A stretch of DNA of 64,000 nucleotides from an uncultured Eremococcus sp. (GTDB lineage Bacteria > Bacillota > Bacilli > Lactobacillales > Aerococcaceae), in contig CALUDO010000008.1 of NCBI GenBank assembly GCA_943914835.1, forward strand, positions 5,008 to 69,007, in the 5' to 3' direction. The notes under the pieces were generated by a model. That model searched no databases. It saw only the letters and a program-made list of their open reading frames with translations, and was not told where the DNA came from. Shown here piece after piece: positions 8,331 to 17,882 of the stretch. Within the stretch, counting starts at the first letter, position 1; every line of letters starts with the position of its first letter. A program made the translations under genes and the position numbers.

Positions 8331-8706
8331 CTAAATACACAAAGCTTATGCACAGGTTTAATTTAACTTGTGCATAAGCTAATTTTGAAGCTTACTAAAC
8401 TCACAAGAAATAGAAAACTTATCAACTTTTTCAAACTTGTTAACAATTTTATCAGATATGCACACTTTTTTGTGCATAAGTCTATAGAATATGATAGAAT
8501 CAAGTAAACTCATCAGTAAACTTATCAACACATCTCGAGATTAAAGGTCAAAAGATAGCGATATCCACAGAAACTATTGACTTGTGGATAAGTGTAATGT
8601 GCTTATGTGATTAAGTTGACAACTTTCCTAAGTCCTGTTGATAAGTATCTATAAAAGGATAATTTATAACCAATAATAAGATAATAAATAGAAAGGATGT
8701 CATACA
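8331..8706. other. oriC, upstream DnaA-box cluster (rpmH-dnaA gap)
   Basis: DnaA-box-like 9-mers (consensus TTATCCACA, either strand) occur at 8346-8354 (TTATGCACA), 8369-8377 (TGTGCATAA), 8471-8479 (TGTGCATAA), 8522-8530 (TTATCAACA), 8561-8569 (ATATCCACA), 8583-8591 (TGTGGATAA, perfect) and 8636-8644 (TGTTGATAA). The last 50 bp before dnaA are AT-rich. This is the incA/B-like half of a bipartite Firmicutes origin and probably also autoregulates dnaA. There is no gene here; a weak minus-strand frame through the region was dismissed. Confidence 0.9.
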
Positions 8707-10050
8707 ATGGATGATTTGACAGCCTTCTGGAATGAAATGACTGACTACTTCCGAGAGATACTTTCTCAATCTTCTTATAAGAATTGGGTTGAACCCATCT
8801 ATCCCATTCGAATGGGAAAGCAATCTATCTCTTTAGCCGTTCCAAATAGCTTCATCAAAAATTACTGGGAACGTCACCTTGCAGGACATATTCTCCAATA
8901 CACCCTCAAACGCTTTGGGGCTGAATACGAACCAACCTTTGTCATTGTTCCTGAAGAAGAACGTGTCCACCACCAAGAAGAAGTTGAAAAGAAAGACCAA
9001 GCTCAACCCTTCAACCAACAGAATGGCCATAGCCAACTCAATCCCAATTACACCTTTGATAATTTCGTTATTGGTGAGGATAATAAGATGGCTGCTGGAG
9101 CAGCCTTTGCTGTGGTGGATGGTCCTGGAAAAACTTATAATCCTTTCCTTATATATGGTGGGGTTGGTTTAGGTAAGACCCACCTCATGCAAGCCATTGG
9201 CAATGAAATTAAACGAAGAGACCCCAGTAAAGTCATTAAATATGCTACTTCTGAAGCCTTCGTTAATGACTTTATCACTAGCATCCAAACAGGGTCCCAA
9301 AATGAATTTCGGGAGATTTACCGAGAAGCAGATGTCTTGCTAATTGATGATATCCAATTCTTAACCAAAAAAGAGAAGACTCAAGAAGAATTCTTCCACA
9401 CCTTTAATGCCTTATATAACAATAGCAAGCAAATCGTCCTAACCAGTGACCGTCTACCCAACAATATTTCTAACCTTGAAGAACGCCTGATTTCCCGATT
9501 CAAATGGGGCTTGTCTACTGATATTACTCCGCCAGATTTAGAAACTCGTATAGCCATCTTGCGTAAGAAAGCAGCTAACGATAACCTAGATATTGGTTCA
9601 GATACCTTGACTTATATTGCATCTCATATTGATTCAAATATTCGTGAATTAGAAGGGGCTCTCGTCCGTGTGATTGCCTTTGCAGCCATTCAAGGTCGTG
9701 AAATTACAACTGATTTAGCTTCAGAGGCTTTAATGAACCTAGTCAACCAAACTGACAGTCGACCCATTACTCCAAATACCATTATCCAGGAAGTCTCCCG
9801 CTTCTATAGCATTTCAGTAGAAGATATTAAAGGAAAGAAACGAAAGAAAGAAATTGTCAAACCGCGACAAATAGCTATGTATCTAGCCAGACAGCTAACA
9901 GATCTTTCTTTTCCTAAGATTGGTGAAGACTTTGGTAATAAGAACCATACCACTGTTATCCATGCCTACGAGAAAATATCACAAGAATTAAAATATGATC
10001 CAGAACTTGAAAGAGACATTCACCAAGTCACCCAGACCCTCAAATCCTAG
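8707..10050 (+). CDS. dnaA: Chromosomal replication initiator DnaA
   Basis: 447 residues, normal length. Domain I is residues about 1-85 (FWNEMTDYFREILS). A Gln/His-rich domain II linker follows. AAA+ domain III starts around YTFDNFVIGEDNKMA, with Walker A GGVGLGKTHL (151-160), Walker B VLLIDDIQFL and the sensor region LISRFKWGL. Domain IV holds the HTH signature GEDFGNKNHTTVIHA that reads DnaA boxes. Together these load the replicative helicase at the flanking origin. The ATG follows AGAAAGGATG. Box clusters lie on both sides of the gene. Confidence 0.98.
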   Translation: MDDLTAFWNEMTDYFREILSQSSYKNWVEPIYPIRMGKQSISLAVPNSFIKNYWERHLAGHILQYTLKRFGAEYEPTFVIVPEEERVHHQEEVEKKDQAQPFNQQNGHSQLNPNYTFDNFVIGEDNKMAAGAAFAVVDGPGKTYNPFLIYGGVGLGKTHLMQAIGNEIKRRDPSKVIKYATSEAFVNDFITSIQTGSQNEFREIYREADVLLIDDIQFLTKKEKTQEEFFHTFNALYNNSKQIVLTSDRLPNNISNLEERLISRFKWGLSTDITPPDLETRIAILRKKAANDNLDIGSDTLTYIASHIDSNIRELEGALVRVIAFAAIQGREITTDLASEALMNLVNQTDSRPITPNTIIQEVSRFYSISVEDIKGKKRKKEIVKPRQIAMYLARQLTDLSFPKIGEDFGNKNHTTVIHAYEKISQELKYDPELERDIHQVTQTLKS

Positions 10051-10203
10051 TGTGCATAACTTGTAAATAAATAAAGAGGATATATACAAGGTCATCCACA
10101 AGATAATTGACCCAGTCTAAGTGTTTGATAAGACTTGTCCACAAGATTCACAGGCCTTACTACTATGACTACTAATTATTTATATTATTTATATTATTTA
10201 TAA
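10051..10203 (+). other. oriC, unwinding half: DnaA boxes, DnaA-trio and AT-rich DUE (dnaA-dnaN gap)
   Basis: DnaA-like boxes lie at 10051-10059 (TGTGCATAA), 10092-10100 (TCATCCACA) and 10135-10143 (TTGTCCACA). A short GC-richer patch (CACAGGCC) follows. Next is TACTACTATGACTACTA (10158-10174), repeats of CTA that on the other strand read as 3'-GAT DnaA-trios. Beyond is a pure AT stretch (10174-10203) with repeated ATTATTTAT. This box-spacer-trio-DUE order is the basal unwinding system described for Bacillus subtilis, so strand opening is predicted here, just before dnaN. Confidence 0.85.
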
Positions 10204-10215
10204 AGGAGTTTATCC

Positions 10216-11370
10216 ATGAAATTTACTATTAATCGTCAAGCATTTACTAATCAATTAAATGACGTTTCTAGAGCTGTACCTAGTAAAGCAACCATCCCTA
10301 TTTTGACTGGGATTAAATTAGAAGCCAATGAAGATGGGATCACTTTAATTGGGTCTGATGCTGATATTTCAATTGAAAGTTTCTTACCAGCTGATAATGA
10401 ACGTTATCAACTTAAGATCGAAGAAAGTGGTTCAATTGTTGTCGCAGCTCGTTTATTTAATGAAATCATTCGTAAACTACCTACTAATGAGATCAATTTA
10501 GAAAGTAATGATCAATTTCAATTAACAATAAAGTCAGGTCCAGCTGTCTTTACCTTAAGTGGCCAAGATGGTCAAGCTTATCCTCACTTACCTGAGGTAG
10601 ATACGGACCATGCTATCTTATTACCTACGATACCTTTCAAAGAAATGATTAATCATACAATCTTCTCTGCATCGAACCAAGAAAGTCGACCTATTCTAAC
10701 AGGATTGAACTTATCAATCTTTAAAGACTACGTCTCTGGCGTTGCAACAGATAGTCATCGATTGAGTCGCAGAGAAATTCCTCTCCACTTAGATCCTAGT
10801 CAATTGGAATTGACAAACTTAACCATTCCTAAGAAAACAGTCGTTGAACTTGTAAAGATTGTTGAAGATGATCAAGATCTTAAAATGGTGATTAATGAAC
10901 AACAAGTGATTTTCTTACTGGATAATTTAATTATCTACTCTCGTTTATTGGAAGGAAATTATCCAGATACCCAACGACTAATTCCTCAAGATCACCAAAC
11001 TGAATTAGTCCTCAACGCCAACGATTTCCTTCAAGCCATTGAAAGAGCTTCTATTATCTCTCACCAAGGAAAGAATAACATTGTTCAATTATCTATCTCA
11101 CCTGACCAAGTTAAGTTAGCTGTTAAGGGAAATGAACGAGGAGGTTTATCAGAAGCGATTGACTATCAAGCTGCTTCTGGAAATGAATTGGTCATATCCT
11201 TTAATCCGGACTATATGAAAGATGCTCTTAAATCCTTCAATGGTGTAGACATCAAGATTCAATTCCAAACGGCTGTCCGCCCCATGCTCCTATCTTCCCT
11301 AGAAAAAGCTGAGGGAGACCATAATGACCTCCTTCAATTATTAACCCCAATTCGAACCCATCAATCATAA
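10216..11370 (+). CDS. dnaN: DNA polymerase III beta sliding clamp
   Basis: 384 residues, normal length. It shows the three-fold beta-clamp repeat, beginning MKFTINRQAFTNQLNDVSRAVPSK with IPILTGIKLEA, and ending LLQLLTPIRTHQS where the family shows the P-[VMI]-R terminus. It forms the ring that tethers polymerase III and repair proteins to DNA. AAAGGAG (10202-10208) precedes the ATG. The usual distance from dnaA is filled by the unwinding element. A strong terminator follows, separating it from yaaA-recF-gyrB. Confidence 0.98.
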   Translation: MKFTINRQAFTNQLNDVSRAVPSKATIPILTGIKLEANEDGITLIGSDADISIESFLPADNERYQLKIEESGSIVVAARLFNEIIRKLPTNEINLESNDQFQLTIKSGPAVFTLSGQDGQAYPHLPEVDTDHAILLPTIPFKEMINHTIFSASNQESRPILTGLNLSIFKDYVSGVATDSHRLSRREIPLHLDPSQLELTNLTIPKKTVVELVKIVEDDQDLKMVINEQQVIFLLDNLIIYSRLLEGNYPDTQRLIPQDHQTELVLNANDFLQAIERASIISHQGKNNIVQLSISPDQVKLAVKGNERGGLSEAIDYQAASGNELVISFNPDYMKDALKSFNGVDIKIQFQTAVRPMLLSSLEKAEGDHNDLLQLLTPIRTHQS

Positions 11371-11378
11371 TTTAAGCA

Positions 11379-11405
11379 AAAAACGGCCCTTCACGGCCGT
11401 TTTTC
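11379..11405 (+). terminator. dnaN terminator
   Basis: AAAACGGCC (11380-11388) pairs with GGCCGTTTT (11395-11403), then TT. Confidence 0.88.
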
Positions 11406-11459
11406 TTTGTTTGGACAAATATGTCTTTTAGTAGGAAAACAATCTAATAATAATTAAAT

Positions 11460-11488
11460 TTGTAGTTTTAGCCGATAAAGGCTATAAT
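11460..11488 (+). promoter_or_regulatory. Promoter of the yaaA-recF-gyrB unit
   Basis: TTGTAG (11460-11465), a 17-bp spacer and a perfect TATAAT (11483-11488), 32 bp before the yaaA start. Confidence 0.65.
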
Positions 11489-11520
11489 ATAATAGATAGA
11501 ATGTGAGGATGGGTGACGGT

Positions 11521-11748
11521 ATGGAAGAAGAAATTGTGCAGATAGATGATGATTTTATTACCTTGGGTCAATTATTAAAATATATTGACCTCATTCCTTC
11601 TGGGGGGATGGCTAAGTGGTATTTATCTGAATATTACGTTTATGTCAATGATGAAGAAGAGATGCGGCGGGGTCGTAAGTTATACGATGGAGACTTCATT
11701 GAATTTCCACATGAAGAACGTCTCATTCGCATCCAGAAGATTTCTTAG
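11521..11748 (+). CDS. yaaA: S4-domain RNA-binding protein YaaA
   Basis: 75 residues from ATG 11521. In-frame starts at 11503 (GTG) and 11509 (ATG) are possible but lack spaced ribosome sites; GGGTGA lies a few bases before 11521. The sequence ITLGQLLKYIDLIPSGGMAK and VYVNDEEEMRRGRKLYDGD is the S4 RNA-binding fold of YaaA, which in Bacillus associates with the 50S subunit during assembly. It sits between dnaN and recF as in other Firmicutes, with 18 bases to recF. Confidence 0.9.
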   Translation: MEEEIVQIDDDFITLGQLLKYIDLIPSGGMAKWYLSEYYVYVNDEEEMRRGRKLYDGDFIEFPHEERLIRIQKIS

Positions 11749-11766
11749 TAAGCTTATGGTAAGTTC

Positions 11767-12894
11767 ATGAAATTAAAGTCACTTCACTTGAAAGATTATC
11801 GTAATTATTCAGATTTAACCCTAAATTTAGACGATGGGTTAACGATTTTGACTGGAAAGAATGCCCAAGGAAAGACCAACCTCCTTGAGGCGATTTTTTT
11901 GTTGTCCTTGACTAAGAGTCACCGGACCCATCGTGATCAGGAGATGATTGCCTGGCAGGCTGAAGATGCTCTTATCGAAGGTGTCGTTGAGAATAAAAAT
12001 GTAAGCTACTCCCTGTCTTTACAAATTTCTAAGAAGGGAAAAATTGCTAAATTCAATCACTTAGAACAAGCTAAACTAAGCCAATTCATAGGTAAGTTAC
12101 ATGTGGTTCTCTTTGCCCCAGAAGATTTGCAAATTATTAAGGGGTCGCCAGCCTTGAGACGACGGTTCATTGATAGTGAACTTGGTCAGACGCATCCGGT
12201 CTATATTCAAGAACTTCAAACTTATAATCGCTTGTTGAAGCAGCGAAATAAGTATTTAAAGGATAAGGGCCAGAGTAAGGATTTTGATGACCTCTATTAT
12301 GAGGTTATGACTGATCAGTTTATCAATCAAGCTATAAAAGTCATTAACTATCGGAAAGCCTTTATTCAGTCTCTATCTGACCTAGCCCGGCCGATACATT
12401 CAGAATTATCAGCCAATCAAGACGTGTTTACGATTATTTACCAGGCTTCTTCTTCCAGACTCAACTATGATAAGGATGATCAAATCAAAGACCAATTCAC
12501 TGAATTAATTCACTCTTCCATTCAACGAGAAAGAGACCAGGGTCAAACCTTCTATGGTCCGCATCGAGATGATATTAGCTTCTTGATTGATGGGAAGCCA
12601 GCCCAAACCATGGCTTCTCAAGGGCAACAACGAACCATAATTCTCAGCTTGAAGTTAGCTGAATTAGACCTAATCCATAATGTCACTGGGGATTATCCCG
12701 TCTTACTCTTAGATGATGTCCTATCTGAACTTGATCATCATCGTCAAGATATTCTTATGAAACGTATTAAAAATCAGGTCCAAACGGTCCTTACCACTGC
12801 TGGTATTGAAGGCTTACCTCTAGATGATATGACTCAGATTGCCGTTTATGAAGTGAGTCAAGGGACACTCTCACAAGTAAATAAAGGAGATTAA
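11767..12894 (+). CDS. recF: DNA replication and repair protein RecF
   Basis: 375 residues, typical. It is an SMC-like ATPase that loads RecA at gapped DNA with RecO and RecR. Visible are Walker A LTGKNAQGKTNLLEAI (about 29-44), the RRRFIDSELGQ block, the ABC signature region MASQGQQRTIILSLKLAE and Walker B YPVLLLDDVLSELD. No strong ribosome site precedes the ATG, suggesting coupling to yaaA. The stop lies 2 bases before gyrB. Confidence 0.97.
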   Translation: MKLKSLHLKDYRNYSDLTLNLDDGLTILTGKNAQGKTNLLEAIFLLSLTKSHRTHRDQEMIAWQAEDALIEGVVENKNVSYSLSLQISKKGKIAKFNHLEQAKLSQFIGKLHVVLFAPEDLQIIKGSPALRRRFIDSELGQTHPVYIQELQTYNRLLKQRNKYLKDKGQSKDFDDLYYEVMTDQFINQAIKVINYRKAFIQSLSDLARPIHSELSANQDVFTIIYQASSSRLNYDKDDQIKDQFTELIHSSIQRERDQGQTFYGPHRDDISFLIDGKPAQTMASQGQQRTIILSLKLAELDLIHNVTGDYPVLLLDDVLSELDHHRQDILMKRIKNQVQTVLTTAGIEGLPLDDMTQIAVYEVSQGTLSQVNKGD

Positions 12895-12896
12895 AG

Positions 12897-14816
12897 ATGC
12901 CAGATCAATCAAGACATAGCAATTATAATGCTGATCAAATCCAAGTTCTAGAAGGCTTGGAAGCTGTTCGTAAACGTCCAGGTATGTATATTGGAACCAC
13001 CAGTATCGATGGTCTCCACCACTTAGTATGGGAAATTGTGGATAACTCTATTGATGAGGCCTTGGCTGGCTATTGTGATCATATTGAAGTAACCATTGAG
13101 GAAAATAATAGTGTGACCGTCCTTGATAATGGGCGTGGAATTCCTGTTGATATCCAGTCTAAGACGGGACGCCCAGCTGCTGAAACTGTTTATACTATTC
13201 TTCATGCCGGAGGGAAATTTGGTAATGATTCCTATAAGGTTTCTGGAGGTCTTCATGGGGTTGGAGCGGCTGTAGTTAATGCCTTATCTACCAACTTAGA
13301 TCTTGAAATTTACCGGGACGGTAAAATTCACCATATTGCCTTTGAAAGAGGTCGTGTGACCCAAGAAATGGAAATTATAGGTGAGACGGACTTAGAGGGA
13401 ACTAAAGTTAATTTTGTTCCTGATCCCACTATCTTCACGGATACGACCGATTTCAAATATGACCGTCTAAAGGGACGTATTCAAGAATTAGCCTTTTTAA
13501 ATAAGGGATTGCGAATCAGTTTAGAAGACAAACGTGAAGAACGTGAGAATGAGGATAGTTTTCATTATGATGGTGGAATCATGTCCTTTATAGCCTATTT
13601 AAACCAATCCAAGAAGACTCTTCATGAAGAACCAATATACTTAGAAGGCGAAATGGATGATGTCACAGTTGAAATTGCCCTGCAATATACAGACACCTAT
13701 TCACAAAATCTACTCTCCTTTGCTAATAACATCCATACCCATGAAGGAGGTATGCATGAATCTGGCTTTAAAACAGCTCTGACCCGGATTATTAATGACT
13801 ACGCTCGGACCAATAATTTATTGAAGGCGAATGAAGATAATTTAAGTGGGGATGATACTCGGGAAGGTTTAACGGCGATTGTATCTGTCAAGCACCCTGA
13901 CCCTCAATTTGAAGGACAAACCAAGACCAAATTAGGAAACTCTGAGGTTCGGACAATTGTGGACCGGTTATTTACCCAAGAATTCAACACCTTTCTCTTG
14001 GAGAACCCGCGTGTAGCTAAAATTATTGTGGAAAAGGGTATTTTAGCGGCTCGTGCCAGAAACGCGGCTAAGCGGGCTCGGGAAATGACCCGTAAGAAGT
14101 CCGGGCTTGAAATTGCGAATTTACCAGGTAAGTTGGCAGATTGTTCCTCTAAAGAGGCTGATAAATGTGAACTCTTCATTGTGGAGGGAGATTCAGCCGG
14201 AGGATCTGCCAAACAAGGACGGTCTCGGACCTATCAAGCCATCCTCCCTATTCGAGGGAAGATATTGAATGTTGAGAAAGCCTCAATGGATCGAATTCTA
14301 GCTAATGAAGAAATTCGTTCCCTATTCACTGCTATGGGGACTGGTTTCGGGTCAGAATTCGATGTTACAAATGTCCGTTACCACAAATTAATCATTATGA
14401 CCGATGCGGATATTGATGGGGCTCATATTCGAACCCTCTTGTTGACTCTAGTTTATCGGTATATGCGTCCTCTTCTAGAAGCAGGTTATGTATATATTGC
14501 TCAACCACCCCTTTACCAAGTGAAGTATGGTGATAAAGAGCTATACTTGGATACGGATGAAGAATACCGACAATGGCGGAGGGAACATCCTGATACTAAA
14601 TTCAAATTGCAACGCTACAAGGGTCTTGGTGAGATGGATTATGAACAGTTATGGGAAACAACTATGAACCCAGAACACCGACGTCTCCTAAGAGTCGAAG
14701 CCAAGGATGCTGAACTAGCTGACCAGGTGATGTCCATGTTAATGGGCGAAGATGTTGAACCTCGGCGTGAATTTATTGAAGAGAATGCTGTTTATGTACA
14801 GAATCTCGATGTGTAA
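12897..14816 (+). CDS. gyrB: DNA gyrase subunit B
   Basis: 639 residues. The GHKL ATPase domain has VDNSIDEALAGYCD, LDNGRGIPVD and GGLHGVGAAVVNALS. The TOPRIM domain has FIVEGDSAGGSAKQGR and MTDADIDGAHIRTLLL. The C-terminal GyrB tail ends in MMGEDVEPRREFIEENA-like sequence (here MLMGEDVEPRRE). It pairs with GyrA to introduce negative supercoils. AAAGGAG lies inside the recF end, so the two genes are translationally linked. gyrA follows after 35 bases. Confidence 0.98.
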   Translation: MPDQSRHSNYNADQIQVLEGLEAVRKRPGMYIGTTSIDGLHHLVWEIVDNSIDEALAGYCDHIEVTIEENNSVTVLDNGRGIPVDIQSKTGRPAAETVYTILHAGGKFGNDSYKVSGGLHGVGAAVVNALSTNLDLEIYRDGKIHHIAFERGRVTQEMEIIGETDLEGTKVNFVPDPTIFTDTTDFKYDRLKGRIQELAFLNKGLRISLEDKREERENEDSFHYDGGIMSFIAYLNQSKKTLHEEPIYLEGEMDDVTVEIALQYTDTYSQNLLSFANNIHTHEGGMHESGFKTALTRIINDYARTNNLLKANEDNLSGDDTREGLTAIVSVKHPDPQFEGQTKTKLGNSEVRTIVDRLFTQEFNTFLLENPRVAKIIVEKGILAARARNAAKRAREMTRKKSGLEIANLPGKLADCSSKEADKCELFIVEGDSAGGSAKQGRSRTYQAILPIRGKILNVEKASMDRILANEEIRSLFTAMGTGFGSEFDVTNVRYHKLIIMTDADIDGAHIRTLLLTLVYRYMRPLLEAGYVYIAQPPLYQVKYGDKELYLDTDEEYRQWRREHPDTKFKLQRYKGLGEMDYEQLWETTMNPEHRRLLRVEAKDAELADQVMSMLMGEDVEPRREFIEENAVYVQNLDV

Positions 14817-14851
14817 TCCAAGAACTATCATGAATAGAAAGGAATTAAGCT

Positions 14852-17353
14852 ATGACAGAACTATTTGACGACAGAGGTCGTGAATACGAAACAGTCAATC
14901 TTCAAGATGAGATGCGAACATCCTTCTTGGATTACGCCATGAGTGTCATTGTGTCTAGGGCCCTGCCAGATGTGCGGGATGGTCTCAAGCCGGTCCAACG
15001 TCGGATACTCTATGGGATGAATGAACTAGGGGTTACCCCTGATAAGCCTTATAAGAAATCAGCCCGGATTGTTGGGGATGTTATGGGGAAGTACCACCCT
15101 CATGGCGATTCAGCGATTTATGAAGCTATGGTTCGCATGGCTCAACCCTTCTCTTACCGTGAAATGTTAGTGGATGGTCACGGTAACTTCGGGTCAGTTG
15201 ATGGGGATGGCGCTGCTGCTATGCGGTATACTGAGGCTCGTATGTCCAAAATCGCCTTAGAAATGTTACGTGATATCAACAAGGATACGATTGACTTCCA
15301 AGATAATTATTCTCAAGAAGAGAAGGAACCTGAAGTTCTTCCGGCTCGTTTCCCTAACCTTCTAGTGAATGGGGCTTCGGGGATTGCAGTGGGGATGGCG
15401 ACAAATATTCCTCCACATAATTTAGGCGAAGTGATTGATGCGTTGATTCTTCTGATGAAGAACCCAGAAGCCAGTGTGGATGACTTAATGGAGGTCTTAC
15501 CAGGCCCTGACTTTCCAACGGGAGCTATGGTTATGGGTAAATCAGGCATTCGTAAGGCATATCAAACGGGTCGCGGCAAAATCCTTGTCCGGTCCAAAGT
15601 AGATATTGAACAATTGGCTAATGAACGTGAGCGGATTGTCGTGACGGAAATCCCTTATGGTGTCAATAAAGCCAACCTTGTGAAACGAATTGCTGATTTG
15701 GCTCGTGATAAGCGTATTGAGGGAATTACTTATGCCAATGATGAATCGGGTCGAGAAGGTATGCGGATAGTCATTGAAGTTCGCCGGGATACTTCAGCCA
15801 GTGTTGTTCTGAATAACTTGTATAAGCACACACCACTGCAAGTATCTTTTGGCTTTAATATGCTGGCGATTGACCAAGGTATTCCTAAGGTATTGGGTCT
15901 TAAGGATATATTGACTAAGTACCTAGATCATCAAGTTCAAGTCATCCGTCGTAGAACAGCCTATGAGAAACGTAAGGCAGAAAATCGGGCTCATATCTTG
16001 GAAGGTTTACGAATTGCCTTAGACCATATTGATCAAATTATCCATATTATTCGATCTTCTAAAACCGGTAGTGAAGCCAAGGAAGAATTGATTGGACAAT
16101 TTGATCTAACGGATGTCCAAGCTCAAGCCATCTTAGATATGCGTTTGGTTCGTTTAACTGGTTTAGAACGGGACAAAATTGAAAAAGAATATGCCGATCT
16201 CTTAAATCTGATTGACCGCTTGGCAGAAATTCTAGCCAGTCAAGAAAGAGTATATGAAATCATCGAAGATGAACTTAATGATATTCGCAAGCGATTCCCA
16301 GATCCAAGACGGACCGAGTTACATATTGGTGAAATATCCAATTTAGATGATGAAGCATTAATTGAGGAAGAAAATATTTTAATTGCCCTAACTTCCAAAG
16401 GCTACATTAAGCGGATGACTGATGATGAATTCACTGTTCAGAACCGGGGAGGTCGAGGTGTCAAGGGTATGGGCTTAGGTGATGATGACCATATTCAGAC
16501 CCTGGCTTCATGTTCAACCCATGATACCCTTCTCTTTTTCACCAACCAAGGGAAGGTTTACCGAACTAAGGGCTATGAGGTTCCAGAATATGGAAGAACA
16601 GCCAAGGGTCTACCAATTATCAATTTAATTAATATTGATAAAGGTGAAGAAGTTAAGGCCATGATTTCTGTGGATATTGACCATGATGATCCCTCTAAGC
16701 ATTTCTTATTCTTTGTTACCAAGACGGGGACAGTGAAACGGACTCCGATTAGTGATTATTACAATATCCGTAATAATGGTTTAATTGCTTTGAACCTTAA
16801 AGAAGATGATGAACTTGTTGCTGTCATGGAAAGTGATGGTTCTCAAGCCGTTATTATCGGTACCCATTCTGGACATGCTATGACCTTCTTAGAATCTGAT
16901 GTGCGGTCCATGGGTCGGACAGCCACGGGGGTTAGGGGTATCCGCTTGCGTGACCAAGACTACGTCATTGGGGCCGATATCCTAGCTGACGATACTCAAG
17001 TCCTAGTCATTACAGAGAAGGGTTACGGTAAATGTACACCGGCTGACCAGTATACTATCAAGAACCGTGGAGGTCTGGGAGTTAAGACCTCCAATATCTC
17101 TGATAAATCTGGTCAACTGGCAGGCCTTTTAGTCGTTGATGGTTCAGAAGATATCTTGGTTATGACTAATAAAGGGGTAGCTATTCGAATGGCCGTTAAT
17201 TCCATTTCTCAAACTTCTCGTGCCACCCTAGGCGTTAGAATGATTCGTTTAGATGAAGGAGCTCATGTTTCTTCCGTGACTAAGATTTTACAAGAAGAAA
17301 AAGCTTCAGAGCAAGAAGAAGATTCTAAGTCAGCCGATAGCAGTGAAAGATAA
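14852..17353 (+). CDS. gyrA: DNA gyrase subunit A
   Basis: 833 residues. The winged-helix breakage domain contains the catalytic tyrosine (Tyr126, AAAMRYTEARM). The quinolone-resistance region reads HPHGDSAIYE, with Ser87 and Glu91 at the positions usually mutated in resistant strains, so this allele looks wild type. The C-terminal beta-pinwheel includes the GyrA-box-like QNRGGRGVKGM (about 530), which distinguishes GyrA from ParC. The acidic Ser/Glu tail is ordinary. It ends at a strong terminator. Confidence 0.98.
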   Translation: MTELFDDRGREYETVNLQDEMRTSFLDYAMSVIVSRALPDVRDGLKPVQRRILYGMNELGVTPDKPYKKSARIVGDVMGKYHPHGDSAIYEAMVRMAQPFSYREMLVDGHGNFGSVDGDGAAAMRYTEARMSKIALEMLRDINKDTIDFQDNYSQEEKEPEVLPARFPNLLVNGASGIAVGMATNIPPHNLGEVIDALILLMKNPEASVDDLMEVLPGPDFPTGAMVMGKSGIRKAYQTGRGKILVRSKVDIEQLANERERIVVTEIPYGVNKANLVKRIADLARDKRIEGITYANDESGREGMRIVIEVRRDTSASVVLNNLYKHTPLQVSFGFNMLAIDQGIPKVLGLKDILTKYLDHQVQVIRRRTAYEKRKAENRAHILEGLRIALDHIDQIIHIIRSSKTGSEAKEELIGQFDLTDVQAQAILDMRLVRLTGLERDKIEKEYADLLNLIDRLAEILASQERVYEIIEDELNDIRKRFPDPRRTELHIGEISNLDDEALIEEENILIALTSKGYIKRMTDDEFTVQNRGGRGVKGMGLGDDDHIQTLASCSTHDTLLFFTNQGKVYRTKGYEVPEYGRTAKGLPIINLINIDKGEEVKAMISVDIDHDDPSKHFLFFVTKTGTVKRTPISDYYNIRNNGLIALNLKEDDELVAVMESDGSQAVIIGTHSGHAMTFLESDVRSMGRTATGVRGIRLRDQDYVIGADILADDTQVLVITEKGYGKCTPADQYTIKNRGGLGVKTSNISDKSGQLAGLLVVDGSEDILVMTNKGVAIRMAVNSISQTSRATLGVRMIRLDEGAHVSSVTKILQEEKASEQEEDSKSADSSER

Positions 17354-17362
17354 GATTATCTT

Positions 17363-17390
17363 AAGACCTTTCTTGGAAAGGTCTTTTTTT
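17363..17390 (+). terminator. gyrA terminator
   Basis: AAGACCTTTC pairs with GAAAGGTCTT, then TTTTT (to 17390). Confidence 0.9.
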
Positions 17391-17432
17391 GTGGAACTTG
17401 TGTAACAATTTGAAATTTGAATTAAAAATATA

Positions 17433-17461
17433 TTGCATTATCAAGCTTTAAAGCTTATAAT
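17433..17461 (+). promoter_or_regulatory. Promoter of the rpsF-ssb-rpsR operon
   Basis: TTGCAT (17433-17438), a 17-bp spacer and TATAAT (17456-17461). The roughly 70-nt leader contains a small hairpin GCCCT/AGGGC (about 17499-17513) close to the ribosome site. In other bacteria the S6:S18 complex binds a leader here, but I do not see its CCG bulge motif clearly. Confidence 0.7.
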
Positions 17462-17540
17462 TTGTAGATGTGAGTATTTAATTATAAATACTCTCCTTGC
17501 CCTATTTGAGGGCCATAAGACCATAAGGAGGTGCAGCAAA

Positions 17541-17840
17541 ATGGATCAAACAGTAGAATACGAAATTCTCTATATCATCCGTCCTGATTTAAACGATGAC
17601 GCTAAGAAAGAATTAGTAGAACGTTTCGACAAAATCTTGACTGATAATGGTACAGAAATTATCGAATCAAAAGACTGGGCGAAACGTCGTTTTGCATATG
17701 AGATTAATGATTATAAAGAAGGAATCTATCATTTAATCAATGCAAAAGCGTCTGATTCTAAAGGAATCGACGAATTCGACCGTTTATCATCAATCAACCG
17801 TGACATCTTGCGTCATATGATTGTTAAGCCTGGTAAATAG
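17541..17840 (+). CDS. rpsF: 30S ribosomal protein S6
   Basis: 99 residues from ATG 17541 after AAGGAGGTG (17525-17533). The family features YEILYIIRPDL, WAKRRFAYEINDYKEGIYHL and INRDILRHMIVK are present. S6 forms a heterodimer with S18 on the platform of the 30S subunit. It is first gene of rpsF-ssb-rpsR. A longer upstream reading frame exists but has no ribosome site. Confidence 0.96.
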   Translation: MDQTVEYEILYIIRPDLNDDAKKELVERFDKILTDNGTEIIESKDWAKRRFAYEINDYKEGIYHLINAKASDSKGIDEFDRLSSINRDILRHMIVKPGK

Positions 17841-17848
17841 TCTGATAA

Positions 17849-17864
17849 TGTTTCACGTGAAACA
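17849..17864. other. parS centromere-like site (copy 1)
   Basis: TGTTTCACGTGAAACA, identical to the 16-bp palindromic consensus for ParB/Spo0J binding, lies between rpsF and ssb about 8-9 kb from the origin. It should nucleate ParB spreading and condensin loading. No parA/parB genes are in this window. Confidence 0.93.
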
Positions 17865-17882
17865 ATCTAGGAGGTACTTCTA

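Noticed and set aside
8611..8823. Minus-strand reading frame in the origin
   Set aside because: It crosses DnaA boxes and the dnaA start, has no ribosome site and no recognisable protein sequence.
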